A program made the translations under genes and the position numbers. Below the pieces are notes generated by a model that did not search any database, was not told the origin of the DNA, and was given only the letters and a program-made list of their open reading frames with translations. Below are positions 1 through 7,334 of a stretch of DNA of 39,649 nt, one piece after another (within the stretch, counting starts at the first letter, position 1; each line of letters starts with the position of its first letter). The stretch spans positions 1 to 39,649 of the forward strand of contig JAKFDK010000116.1 in assembly GCA_036676195.1 (NCBI GenBank). Direction: 5' to 3'. This stretch comes from JAKFDK01 sp036676195 (GTDB lineage: Bacteria; Bacillota; Sulfobacillia; Symbiobacteriales; ZC4RG38).

Positions 1-784
1 CCTGAACGCCCGCCGGCATTTGCCCGGGAGTGTCTTTGATCCCGACCGGTGGAAAAAGCTCGTGGGCGATCACCAGTGGCCCAGGGTGGTGCACCTGCTC
101 AACCGCGGCGGCCGGTTTCAGGACGCCGACAAGGCGTACAAGGGCGATCTCCACGCCAATCCCTACGCTGCCCAGATCAACATGTACCAGGAGAAAACGG
201 CCGGCACCACGGATTCCATGACCGGCCGGAAACTGCCGGGTCTGCCCGGGTACATTCCGCCGTACCAGGACGCACTGGGGCGCAGCCTGCTGGGGGATGA
301 GCAGGAGTACCCCCTGAATCTGATCACCTACCGGACCATTCAGCATACCAAGTCCCGCACGGCCGGTAACTATTGGCTTCTGCCTTTGGACCCCGACAAC
401 GGCGTGCTGGTCAGCAGCCACGATGCCAGGGCGCTGGGCCTTGCCACGGGCGACAAGGTGAAGCTGGTTTCGGCCAGTAACCCGGACGGTGCCTGGGACC
501 TGGGACCGGCGGGCAAACGAGACATGGTGACTACGGTCAGGGTGGTCCAGGGGATCCGGCCGGGCGTGGTGGGGTTCTCGCTGGGTTACGGGCACTGGGC
601 CTACGGCGCCGGCGATGTCACCATCGACGGCCGGTTGGTGCGGGGCGACCGGCGCCGGGGCCGGGGCACCCACTGCAACGCGGCCATGCGTGTCGATCCG
701 CACCTGAAGAACGTCAGCTTGCAGGATCTGGCGGGGGGCAGCGTGGTGTTCTACGACACCCGGGTCAGGTTGGTGAAGGTGTAG
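1..784 (+). CDS. tetrathionate-reductase-like molybdopterin oxidoreductase, catalytic subunit (3' part)
   Basis: The reading frame is open from the window edge, so this is the C-terminal ~260 residues of a larger protein; the TTG near position 20 is not its start. Around residues 100-200 it carries the C-terminal molybdopterin-dinucleotide-binding barrel of the DMSO reductase superfamily: a stretch reading NYWLLPLDPDNG, then ALGLATGDKVKLVSASNPDG, then RPGVVGFSLGYGHWAYGAGD. The GxGHWAxGAxD run followed by GDRRRG, NAAMR and a final FYDT-V-L-KV resembles TtrA-type (tetrathionate reductase) enzymes, which reduce sulfur oxyanions on the outer face of the membrane with an FeS subunit and a membrane anchor. 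The adjacent arsenic genes leave a distant arsenate or arsenite enzyme possible, but the motifs fit TtrA best. The substrate is inferred. Confidence 0.75.
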   Translation, partial: LNARRHLPGSVFDPDRWKKLVGDHQWPRVVHLLNRGGRFQDADKAYKGDLHANPYAAQINMYQEKTAGTTDSMTGRKLPGLPGYIPPYQDALGRSLLGDEQEYPLNLITYRTIQHTKSRTAGNYWLLPLDPDNGVLVSSHDARALGLATGDKVKLVSASNPDGAWDLGPAGKRDMVTTVRVVQGIRPGVVGFSLGYGHWAYGAGDVTIDGRLVRGDRRRGRGTHCNAAMRVDPHLKNVSLQDLAGGSVVFYDTRVRLVKV

Positions 785-822
785 GCGGCTCGGTATCCGG
801 CCCGGAATCCGTGTCGAACGGC

Positions 823-852
823 AGTGCCGGCCAGCGTGGTCTGGCCGGCACT
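823..852 (+). other. perfect 11-bp inverted repeat (RNA hairpin)
   Basis: AGTGCCGGCCA at 823-833 pairs perfectly with TGGCCGGCACT at 842-852 around an 8-nt loop. It lies 39 bp after the oxidoreductase stop and just upstream of the zinc-ribbon gene's ribosome binding site. No T-run follows, so it is more likely a processing, stabilising or leaky termination element than a full terminator. Confidence 0.6.
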
Positions 853-874
853 GACCCGAAAGGGGGGTCACTCG

Positions 875-1099
875 ATGAACTGCCTGGTATGCGCCCAGGG
901 CAAAACGGAACGGCCGGCGGTGGCTGTCTGTCATGGTTGCGGGGCCGCGCTCTGCGCGGAACACCTGCATTGGGTCACCGACCAGGTGACGGTCACTAGG
1001 CCTATTCTTCAGGTGGTCCCTGTGCCGGTGCAGCAGCGCCATGCCCTGTGTGCGGCGTGCCTGGCAGTGCGTGCAGTCGCGGCCCGGATGCAGGGCTAG
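875..1099 (+). CDS. small zinc-ribbon protein (DUF2180-like)
   Basis: A 74-residue protein. The start at 875 is chosen because AAAGGGGGG sits 7 nt upstream; an in-frame ATG at 824 lies inside a hairpin and has no such site. It has paired cysteines spaced for zinc: C3-x2-C6, C19-x2-C22, then C27-x2-H30, and C59-x2-C62 near the end. This recalls the DUF2180 group of cysteine-rich proteins (a CxxC pair, then VAVCxxCG-x-x-x-C-x-x-H). The biochemical role of that group is unknown to me. It follows the TtrA-like gene and is separated from the arsenic operon by a terminator, so it probably belongs with the upstream genes. Confidence 0.6.
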   Translation: MNCLVCAQGKTERPAVAVCHGCGAALCAEHLHWVTDQVTVTRPILQVVPVPVQQRHALCAACLAVRAVAARMQG

Positions 1100-1113
1100 C
1101 GGATCGCCGGGAG

Positions 1114-1149
1114 GGCCGGTGCGTGCGAACGCCGGCGGGCGCTTTTTTA
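1114..1149 (+). terminator. probable rho-independent terminator after the zinc-ribbon gene
   Basis: An imperfect GC-rich hairpin (GCCGG-x-GCG pairing with CGC-CGGC across the 1114-1136 region) is followed by GCGCTTTTTTAT. It lies 15 nt past the stop of the small zinc-ribbon gene and separates it from the arsenic operon promoter. Confidence 0.6.
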
Positions 1150-1183
1150 TGGGCACGGCAGGGCCGTCTGATGTAGCAGGCCT

Positions 1184-1214
1184 TTGATCCATCATAAAAT
1201 CATGATATGATGAT
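1184..1214 (+). promoter_or_regulatory. arsenic operon promoter with ArsR-type operator
   Basis: TTGATC (1184-1189) and TATGAT (1206-1211) form a -35/-10 pair with a 16-nt spacer. A 24-bp near-perfect palindrome covers 1191-1214: outer arms ATCAT/ATGAT, a central ATCATGAT, and 20 of 24 positions symmetric. It occludes the spacer and the -10 box. It sits 24 bp upstream of the ArsR-ArsC start, the usual place for autorepression by an ArsR protein released by As(III). Binding itself is inferred. Confidence 0.7.
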
Positions 1215-1237
1215 TTTCGAGAAAACAACTGAAGCAG

Positions 1238-2107
1238 GTGGTAGAGATACAGGAACTGTTGGTCACAGCCAAGGCGCTGGCCGACCCCACGCGGCTGAAG
1301 CTCCTGCGCCTGCTGATGGAGCGCGAGTGTGCGGTTCACGAACTGGTCGGCATTCTTTTGTGCGGGCAGTCCCGTGTCTCACAACACCTGGCCAAGCTCA
1401 AAGCGGCGGGGTTGGCAACCGAACGGCGGGAGGGGCGCCAGGTATACTACCGGGCGAATCCCGCAGCGCTCCTCGGCCTGGACCAGGCGCTGCTGTCCTT
1501 CCTTTACACATCGATGGACCAGGTGCCAGACATGCGCGCAGAGTGGCAGCGCTGGCGGGATTTTGTTGCCGCTTCCGCACACGAATCCCATTCAGGTTTT
1601 GCGGTTTACAGCGGGATTCCGGTCCACTTCCGGCCGCAGCCGGTTGCACGGACTCCACGCAATGAGCAGGCGCCGGCGATGCGCAGGCACCGGATCCTGT
1701 ACCTTTGTACGGCGAACTCCTTCCGCAGCCAGATGGCCGAGGGATGGACCCGCAGGTTGGGCGGCAGCACGGTCGAGGTGCAGAGCGCCGGCTTGGAGCC
1801 GACCCGGATCCACCCGACGGCAGAGGCGGTCATGGGTGAGGTGGGGGTGGACATGGCGGGACAGTACGCCAAGGGGATCACCCCTGAAATGCTGTCCGAG
1901 GCGGACGTGATCGTCACCCTCTGTGGCGCGGCGCTGGGCTGGTTTCCGGCGGTGGGTCAGGATGTGATCAGGCAGCACTGGCCGTTTCCGGACCCCGCCG
2001 CTCTGGCCGGAAGCGAGGAAACCGTCCTGCAGGCAAGCCGCCAGGTCAGGGAGGGGATCCGGCGCCGGGTGGAAGCGCTCCTGACTACTCTGGGACAGGC
2101 ATCTTAA
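1238..2107 (+). CDS. arsR-arsC: ArsR-ArsC fusion: arsenic-responsive repressor joined to LMW-phosphatase-type arsenate reductase
   Basis: A 289-residue two-domain protein starting at GTG 1238. Residues ~5-75 are an ArsR/SmtB winged helix: ALADPTRLKLLRLL, a recognition helix SRVSQHLAKLKAAGL, and the wing EGRQVYYR. Candidate As(III) ligands are C31 and C42; the classic CVCDLC triplet is absent. Residues ~149-289 are a low-molecular-weight-phosphatase-fold arsenate reductase with the CX5R loop C157-R163 (CTANSFRSQMAEG) and a second cysteine, C229, in VTLC. In thioredoxin-coupled ArsC a third, resolving cysteine follows 7 residues later; here that position is F236. The domain may therefore use another thiol, act differently, or be mainly a sensor. 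It is the first gene of an operon with a phosphatase and an aquaporin. Confidence 0.85.
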   Translation: MVEIQELLVTAKALADPTRLKLLRLLMERECAVHELVGILLCGQSRVSQHLAKLKAAGLATERREGRQVYYRANPAALLGLDQALLSFLYTSMDQVPDMRAEWQRWRDFVAASAHESHSGFAVYSGIPVHFRPQPVARTPRNEQAPAMRRHRILYLCTANSFRSQMAEGWTRRLGGSTVEVQSAGLEPTRIHPTAEAVMGEVGVDMAGQYAKGITPEMLSEADVIVTLCGAALGWFPAVGQDVIRQHWPFPDPAALAGSEETVLQASRQVREGIRRRVEALLTTLGQAS

Positions 2108-2129
2108 AGAAGCGGATGGAGGGCTGATC

Positions 2130-2849
2130 TTGAAACTGGCAGTTTTCTCGGACATCCACGGCAACATCCAGGCCCTCGAAGCGGTGTTGCAGGATCTCGA
2201 GTCCCGGGGTGCAGATGTCGTGTGGTGCGGTGGCGACCTGGTTGGGTATGGCGCCGACCCGGGGGCGGTGGTGGAGCTGGTTCAGCGCCGCGGCATTCCC
2301 ACCGTAATGGGCAACTACGACGACGGCATTGGCTATGTCCGGATCGCCTGCGGCTGTGACTACCCGAACGAGGAAGCCATGGAGCGGGGACTCAAGTCGG
2401 TGGCCTGGACCAAGGCCAACACCACCGAAGTTCAGAAGGCGTACCTCCGCAACCTGCCCTACAAGCTGCAGCGGGAGTTCGAGGGCCACCAGGTGGTCCT
2501 GGTCCACGCCAGCCCGGCGCGGCTGAACGAGTACCTGTTTGCCGATGTCGCCGACGACATCTTCCGCGCCCATCTGACTGCCACCGGCGCCGATGTCCTG
2601 ATCTTTGGCCACACCCACAAGCCGTTTCACCGAATGCTTGATGGCAAGCACCTGGTTAACTCAGGGAGTGCCGGCAAGCCCAGGCACGGCAACCCCAACG
2701 CCACCTATGCCCTGTTGACCCTGACCCGCGGAAACGTTGAGGTCGAGATAATCGAAGTGCCTTACGACTGCGAGGCGGCTGCCCGCGCCATCGAGGCGAC
2801 GGATCTCCCCCGTGAGTTCGCACAGATGCTCCGGGAGGGCCGGGGCTAA
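2130..2849 (+). CDS. YfcE/MJ0936-type calcineurin-like metallophosphatase
   Basis: A 239-residue protein starting at TTG 2130, with GGAGGG 7 nt upstream. It shows the full metallophosphatase motif set: D8-x-H10-GN, G35-D36-LVGYG, G61-N62-YD, the H of VLVHASP, and G160-H161-T162-H163. These bind a di-metal centre that hydrolyses phosphoesters. The length fits the small cytoplasmic YfcE-like group, and no signal peptide is seen. It begins 23 bp after the ArsR-ArsC gene and its stop overlaps the aquaporin start (TAATG), so it is co-transcribed and translationally coupled within an arsenic operon. The substrate is unknown; a role in arsenate or phosphate-ester handling is inferred from position only. 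Confidence 0.82.
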   Translation: MKLAVFSDIHGNIQALEAVLQDLESRGADVVWCGGDLVGYGADPGAVVELVQRRGIPTVMGNYDDGIGYVRIACGCDYPNEEAMERGLKSVAWTKANTTEVQKAYLRNLPYKLQREFEGHQVVLVHASPARLNEYLFADVADDIFRAHLTATGADVLIFGHTHKPFHRMLDGKHLVNSGSAGKPRHGNPNATYALLTLTRGNVEVEIIEVPYDCEAAARAIEATDLPREFAQMLREGRG

Positions 2850-3490
2850 TGCGGCGCGCACTTGTGGCGGAATTCATTGGCACCTTCGGGCTCGTGTTCG
2901 CCGGCACCGGTGCCGTTGTGTTTAACCAGATGACTGGCGCGCTGACTCACGTTGGGATCGCCATTGTGTTTGGCCTGGTTGTGACGGCGTTGATCTATAC
3001 CTTCGGTCATGCGTCCGGCGCACACTTCAACCCGGCCGTCACCCTTGGGTTTGCCGCCGTCGGTGCGTTTGCGTGGCGGCGTGTCCCCGGCTACCTGGCC
3101 GCCCAGTTGTTGGGGGCGGCCCTGGCCTCGGCCGTTCTGCGGATTACCTTCGGCTTGGTCGGGAACCTGGGTGCCACGCTCCCGGCGACCACCCCGGTTC
3201 ATTCTCTTGTGCTGGAGTTCATTCTCACCTTCCTGCTCATGACCGTGATCATGGGGGCGGCGGTGGACGCCCGGGCAGTCAAGGGCTTTGCGGGAATTGC
3301 CATTGGCGCCGCTGTGGGGTTGGAAGCCATGTTCGGCGGCCCGATCTCCGGGGCTTCCATGAACCCCGCCCGGTCGTTCGGACCGGTGCTGTTCTCCGGC
3401 GCCTGGCAACACCACTGGATCTACTGGGTGGCGCCGATCCTCGGGGCGGTGGCAGCGGCCTTCGTTTACCAGCACGGCATTGCGGAGTAA
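2849..3490 (+). CDS. aqpS: MIP-family channel, AqpS-like (arsenite efflux aquaglyceroporin)
   Basis: A 213-residue membrane protein with about six transmembrane segments and both NPA half-helix motifs: H59-F60-N61-P62-A63 and M171-N172-P173-A174-R175, the latter with the conserved arginine filter. MIP channels pass water or small neutral solutes. When paired with an ArsC arsenate reductase, as in the Sinorhizobium aqpS operon, they let uncharged As(OH)3 leave the cell down its gradient. The start overlaps the stop of the preceding phosphatase, and a strong terminator follows 18 bp after the stop. No ArsB or Acr3 pump is visible nearby, so this channel is the only candidate arsenite exit route in the operon. 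Confidence 0.85.
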   Translation: MRRALVAEFIGTFGLVFAGTGAVVFNQMTGALTHVGIAIVFGLVVTALIYTFGHASGAHFNPAVTLGFAAVGAFAWRRVPGYLAAQLLGAALASAVLRITFGLVGNLGATLPATTPVHSLVLEFILTFLLMTVIMGAAVDARAVKGFAGIAIGAAVGLEAMFGGPISGASMNPARSFGPVLFSGAWQHHWIYWVAPILGAVAAAFVYQHGIAE

Positions 3491-3507
3491 ACCACGCGAA
3501 CTCTCAG

Positions 3508-3536
3508 AGCCTGGAGCGATACAAGCTCCAGGCTTT
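3508..3536 (+). terminator. terminator of the arsenic operon
   Basis: AGCCTGGAGC (3508-3517) pairs with GCTCCAGGCT (3525-3534) around a 7-nt loop and is followed by TTTG. A second near-identical copy lies at 4572-4602. Confidence 0.75.
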
Positions 3537-3884
3537 GCTGCTGGGTCACGGGTCGTGAGCTCCGGTTACCACCCAGACGCGCTTATCCTGGTCGCGTCTG
3601 CAGCTCTGGCCTGGTGCCGGCCGCGACCTGATCGGCACCGTCGCCGGTGTCGGGCATCACTAACGTCCGGATGCGTAGCGCCATGATGGCCGGCCACCTC
3701 CTGGATCTTTTTCAGGCGGTGCCGCAGACGACACGTTGGATTCGCCCTCGCACCCGGCCAGGACCAGGACGGCAATCTCGCCGTCCAGGGTATACCCCAG
3801 TTGGGCGGCGCGTGTGCGCAGTTCTGGCTGACTCCAGCGGCCCGGCGTCGAAAAAGTCCCGCCGGAGCCGCTGTTCTACCTCGC
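3537..3884 (+). other. stretch with no recognisable gene
   Basis: About 350 bp between the arsenic terminator and the ATPase remnant. Short frames exist on both strands, but none has a convincing ribosome binding site or recognisable domain. The reverse strand near 3730-3840 gives a plausible-looking peptide (LGYTLDGEIAVLVLAG) cut off on both sides, so this may be decayed coding sequence. Confidence 0.4.
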
Positions 3885-4479
3885 GGTGAATTCGTCACCC
3901 TGCTGGGCCCCAGCGGCTGTGGCAAGACCACTCTGCTGCGCATTGTGGCCGGGCTGGAGGAGCCGGGGGGCGGCACGGTACGCTTTGTCGGGCAGCAGAA
4001 GTCAGGGCAGCATGCGGAGGATGTCGCGCCGGGAACGGTATGAAATCGCGCAAACGCTGATCAATGTGGTGGGGCTGAAGGGATTTGAGCACCACTTTCC
4101 GGACGAGCTGTCCGGCGGCATGAAACAGCGGGTTGCCCTGGCCCGGGCTCTGTGCGCCGACCCGGCGGTCCTGCTGATGGATGAACCCCTGGCGGCCCTG
4201 GACGCCCAGACCCGGATGCTGATAAAGGTGGAACTGCTGCGAATCTGGGAGCGGTACCGCAAGACCGTGCTGTACGTGACGCACAGCCTGGACGAGGCGG
4301 TTTTCCTGGCCGACCGGGTGGTGGTCATGTCCCAGCGCCCGGGGCGGATCAAGGAGATCGTTCCTGTCACCCTGCCGCGCCCGCGCACTCTGGACATGAT
4401 GCGCTCGGCCGCAGCCCATGAGATCACGGACTACTGCTGGCAGTTGCTCAGGGATGAACTTACGCTGGCGCCGGCTTAG
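3885..4479 (+). pseudogene. decayed NitT/TauT-type ABC transporter ATPase
   Basis: Two frames together encode pieces of one ATPase. The first (from GGT 3885) reads GEFVTLLGPSGCGKTTLLR, a complete Walker A, then stops near 4043. The second, in another frame, resumes near 4015 and holds the signature LSGGMKQRVALARAL, Walker B VLLMDEPLAALD and the H-loop VTHSLDEAVFLADRV, ending at 4479. The N-terminal strand and the ~40 residues with the Q-loop are missing between the frames, so the enzyme cannot be functional. The C-terminal part (SQRPGRIKEIVPVTLPRPR) is typical of nitrate/sulfonate/taurine-type ATPases. No permease or binding-protein partner is present. It lies between two copies of the aquaporin 3' end. 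Confidence 0.75.
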
Positions 4480-4498
4480 CCGTTTGCCCGCCCCGGGG

Positions 4499-4602
4499 CT
4501 GCGTTCGTTTGCCGGCACAGCATTGCGGAGCAGACCAGCCTGCCCGGCAGCTCGGGGCCCGCACGTCTCAGAGCCTGGAGCGATATGAGCTCCAGGCTTT
4601 TC
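4499..4602 (+). repeat. degenerate second copy of the aquaporin 3' end plus terminator
   Basis: Positions 4499-4537 match 3455-3493 (the last codons and stop of the aquaporin gene) at 32 of 39 positions, including GCATTGCGGAG in both. After an extra ~30 bp, CTCAGAGCCTGGAGCGATA repeats the terminator region at 3503-3521. The stop codon is lost in this copy. This shows duplication of the operon's tail, with the ATPase remnant lying between the copies. Confidence 0.7.
4572..4602. terminator. duplicated terminator hairpin, probably bidirectional
   Basis: AGCCTGGAGC (4572-4581) pairs with GCTCCAGGCT (4589-4598), followed by TTTTC. It copies the terminator at 3508-3536. It lies 5 bp from the 3' end of the leftward protease gene, which it may also serve. 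Confidence 0.6.
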
Positions 4603-4606
4603 TGCA

Positions 4607-5443
4607 TCACCGACGCGGGGAGTGATCCTGCGCGCTCGCGGCATGGTAAGGAATAGGGACAAACTGGACGGATGGGCGCCGCCCTGCCGGCTGCGGAAAG
4701 AGCTCCATGAGTTCGTAGACCTCACGGGGAAGCCCGGCACGTACAGGCAAGTGATAGTTTCTGAGTTGCTCATAGAAGATGGGGTAGTCATGGGTCCACT
4801 TGCCCTGGCTTAGCTCTGCAGCCACTGCTTCCGCCGCCTGCTCGTCCAGCTTGTCGGCCAGGAGGAACTTCACGAACTCTTTCACCTGGACCATTGCCTT
4901 GCGGGCCAGATCTGCCATCAAGAGCGTCTCGTCGTCCAGATCCCCGACGGGCTTCTCCTGAACCACCTTCAGGATCGAGGCGGCCGGAAACTGCCCCAGT
5001 TGCGGATCCACGGGCCCCAGGACGGCGTTCTCATCCATGTAGACAGAATCAGCTGCCAACGCGAGCATGGTTCCGCCCGACATGGCATAGTGGGGGACAA
5101 ACACGGAAACTGGGGCCGGATGGCGGCGCAGGGCGGCTGCAATCTGCTCGGTGGCAAGAACCAGGCCGCCTGGGGTGTGGATCACAAGGTCGATGGGCAT
5201 CTCGTCCGGTGTGAGGCGGATCGCCCGCAATACCTGTTCGGAATCTTCAATGCTAATGTAGCGTGCGATGGGAAAACCCAGAAGGCTGACCGCCTCCTGC
5301 CGGTGGATGAGGGTGATGACCCGGCTCCCACGAACCCGCTCCAGGGCCCGGATTCGGCCAAAACGTGTCTGGTTGACGCGATACCGCTGGAACAGGGGCC
5401 AGAGCAGACTGTACAGCAGAAAGAGTGTCCACAGATAGCTCAT
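4607..5443 (-). CDS. membrane-anchored ClpP-fold serine protease (SDH_sah/DUF114 family)
   Basis: A 278-residue protein. I start it at the ATG at 5441-5443, because the next residues form one hydrophobic N-terminal segment (residues 4-18, LWTLFLLYSLLWPLF); longer in-frame starts add a low-complexity arginine-rich tail. The body is a crotonase/ClpP fold with IHTPGGLVLATEQIAAALR (residues ~88-106) and the nucleophile motif YAMSGGT with S122, followed by ALAADSVYMDENAVLGPVDPQLG. This is the pattern of the SDH_sah family, related to SppA and NfeD-type proteases, which cut near the membrane. It is a single gene, convergent with the duplicated terminator. Substrates are unknown. Confidence 0.78.
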   Translation of the reverse strand: MSYLWTLFLLYSLLWPLFQRYRVNQTRFGRIRALERVRGSRVITLIHRQEAVSLLGFPIARYISIEDSEQVLRAIRLTPDEMPIDLVIHTPGGLVLATEQIAAALRRHPAPVSVFVPHYAMSGGTMLALAADSVYMDENAVLGPVDPQLGQFPAASILKVVQEKPVGDLDDETLLMADLARKAMVQVKEFVKFLLADKLDEQAAEAVAAELSQGKWTHDYPIFYEQLRNYHLPVRAGLPREVYELMELFPQPAGRRPSVQFVPIPYHAASAQDHSPRR

Positions 5444-5756
5444 GGCTGTTCGCCGATGGCCACCACCACCGGGCAGAAAAGGAAACGGAAACCGGCGTTT
5501 GCAAACGTCATCGCTTCTGCCTCCCGCTGACAGTGTTCCGATCCGCATTCTGGCGTATACGGATTGAAGCGGAAACCCAGACGGAGTCCGCATACGGGAA
5601 GTATCAGTCACCAACCAGGAGTTACCGGCCTCCGGGGGACAGTACCTTTGCCGGGTCGGCCAGCCGCGGGGTGCCGCGGGCTATCGCTTGTTGGCTGAAA
5701 CGGACGATTTTCCACGTACCCTCCGACCCGTTGCCCAGGGACTTGCCGGCTTCGAG
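5444..5756. other. intergenic stretch with no supported gene
   Basis: 313 bp between two leftward genes. I see no complete gene with a ribosome binding site on either strand and no clear terminator. It presumably holds the leader of the protease gene and the 3' trailer of the secreted-protein gene. Confidence 0.4.
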
Positions 5757-6212
5757 TCAGACGTCCGTGCCGGGACCCTTACATACACTTAGTCCGGCCG
5801 CCCGGGTCCGGGTGTCCGCTCCACCTGCCAGGCCTCGCCCGACATGGCCTGTGCCCCTGCGCAGCTCAGCCGTCGTCTTGTTGGGGCGAAGAATTAACCA
5901 GAACCGGTCGGCAGGAGCTGCCGGCGGCGTTGTCGGAGGGTTCGGATTGGACGGGGTTGTAGGCTGGGACTGGCTGGCGTGCTCCCGGTTGGCCTGGACT
6001 ACCCCGGCCAGGCAGCCGTTGAAGAACTCCGCGGCCACGTTCCCCGAGTTGGGCATGGTCCAGCGGGTGCCGTCTTTCAGGAACTTCTTCTGCGAATAGT
6101 AACAGGAGTCGTAACCCGACTGGTAGCTGGCCGCGGCCGGGGCGGCGGGTGCCAGCACAGTGAGAATCACTGATGCGGACACGGCCAAGGCCACAAGGGA
6201 CCGATGCTGCAT
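5757..6212 (-). CDS. small secreted protein of unknown function
   Basis: A 151-residue protein. The start at 6212 is supported by GGAAGGAGC about 9 nt upstream on the minus strand. Residues 1-28 form a clear signal peptide (MQHRSLVALAVSASVILTV, then an alanine-rich region ending APAAAS). The mature part has two cysteines (in DSCYYS and FNGCLAG) that could form a disulfide, then a Pro/Ser/Thr-rich linker (SQPTTPSNPNPPTTPP) and a basic tail. I do not recognise the family. The last ~45 residues look unlike the rest and could reflect an old frameshift. A TATTAT box (plus-strand 6235-6240) lies just upstream of the ribosome binding site. Confidence 0.6.
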   Translation of the reverse strand: MQHRSLVALAVSASVILTVLAPAAPAAASYQSGYDSCYYSQKKFLKDGTRWTMPNSGNVAAEFFNGCLAGVVQANREHASQSQPTTPSNPNPPTTPPAAPADRFWLILRPNKTTAELRRGTGHVGRGLAGGADTRTRAAGLSVCKGPGTDV

Positions 6213-6478
6213 GGCAGGAAAGCTCCTTCCGTATATAATATGCACTGTCTTTTTACCATTCTAGAACAGGGGCATTAACAAAACGCTACCATGGCGGCCA
6301 GCTACCCCGCACAGGGCGCAGCGCATTCAGGATGACGGCATCGGCCCGCGACTGATCCAGGCCACAAATAATGGCCTCCTCGCCGATTCCCGGGTCCGCA
6401 CACCCCGGTCTTCAAGCGCCGTTCAAATTTCCGACCGGATGCGCGGGGATACTATCAGGATGCAGGAGGCGAAGCTGG

Positions 6479-6811
6479 ATGGAGAAATGGGTCGGCGTTT
6501 TGGTGGCCATCTTGAGCTACTTGGCATACAAGAGACTTGCACAATGGAAAATAGGTGACAGGTCAGTCTACCTCCATCTCGTAATTGCAGTGATCCTGGT
6601 CGTTGGCTTTATGATGCTCGAGCGGCGTCACCCTGGCACTTTGACCTCTTTTCCTAAACGTGTTATCAGTACCTTTATCCTCATATCGGCGGCGGAAGTC
6701 ATTGAGGTTGGGATTCGCCGAATCGTCAAGTCTACGCGGCATAGGTGGCTACCCACTGTTTTGGCCGCGGTCATTGCCGGTATATTGACGATGCCTTTGC
6801 TCGGTTATTAA
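6479..6811 (+). CDS. small four-helix membrane protein of unknown function
   Basis: A 110-residue protein. The ATG at 6479 has AGGAGG 10 nt upstream, which beats a longer in-frame start at 6371. Four hydrophobic segments are visible at roughly residues 4-20, 29-46, 61-78 and 89-107, joined by short basic loops (KRLAQWKIGDRS; RRIVKSTRHRW), so it is probably a polytopic inner-membrane protein. Base composition is lower in GC than its neighbours, suggesting separate acquisition. I do not recognise the family. Confidence 0.6.
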   Translation: MEKWVGVLVAILSYLAYKRLAQWKIGDRSVYLHLVIAVILVVGFMMLERRHPGTLTSFPKRVISTFILISAAEVIEVGIRRIVKSTRHRWLPTVLAAVIAGILTMPLLGY

Positions 6812-6975
6812 TTCTAACCATCCTTAAAGAGGTTAAAGGAAAGTGCCTGGGCGCAGAGCCTATCCAAAGTGCCACCTCCCCTTCCGGCGGGTGGAGGAGA
6901 AGCTGCACCTACCGGATGTGAATGCCTCTTTATGCAGCGGCCCGGCCCCGGCTGGTTCTGGGGTTGGTGAATGAG

Positions 6976-7240
6976 AAGTGCAGGTAGTACGGCTCCCGGC
7001 TGACCGTGGCACCGCGCTTCTACCCGAGCACCAAGACCTGCTCTGCTTGCGGCATGGTACACAGGGAGCTAGCCAGGAACCTGCGCGCCCTGGCCGGGTA
7101 GATGCGTAGTACCGCCAGTTCGGCGGGAACTGAAGCCTGTGGAGAGCCCTCTGCCGGGGGGCCGGGCAACCGGTGGCAGGTATGGCCTGATGAAGCAGGA
7201 AGCAACCTGGGTGTCCCCTTGGGATATTTATCCATGGGTT
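6976..7240 (+). pseudogene. tnpB: remnant of an IS200/IS605-family TnpB (OrfB) C-terminus
   Basis: Translated from 6976, the sequence gives KCR-stop-YGSRLTVAPRFYPSTKTCSACGMV, the hallmark run before the TnpB zinc finger. It jumps directly to HRELARNLRALAG, the HDRDLNAARNL segment after the finger, so the second half of the finger is deleted. The downstream frames read STASSAGTEACGEP and LMKQEATWVSPWD, typical of the TnpB tail. The in-frame stop, deletion and frameshift make it dead. No TnpA or intact ends are seen. Confidence 0.75.
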
Positions 7241-7334
7241 GCAGAACGGTGTCAAGTCATGCGGAACACATCAGACGACAATACTATGCACTAGCCGGAC
7301 TGCCTGAATCCTTACCATGATGGGAGATTGAGGA

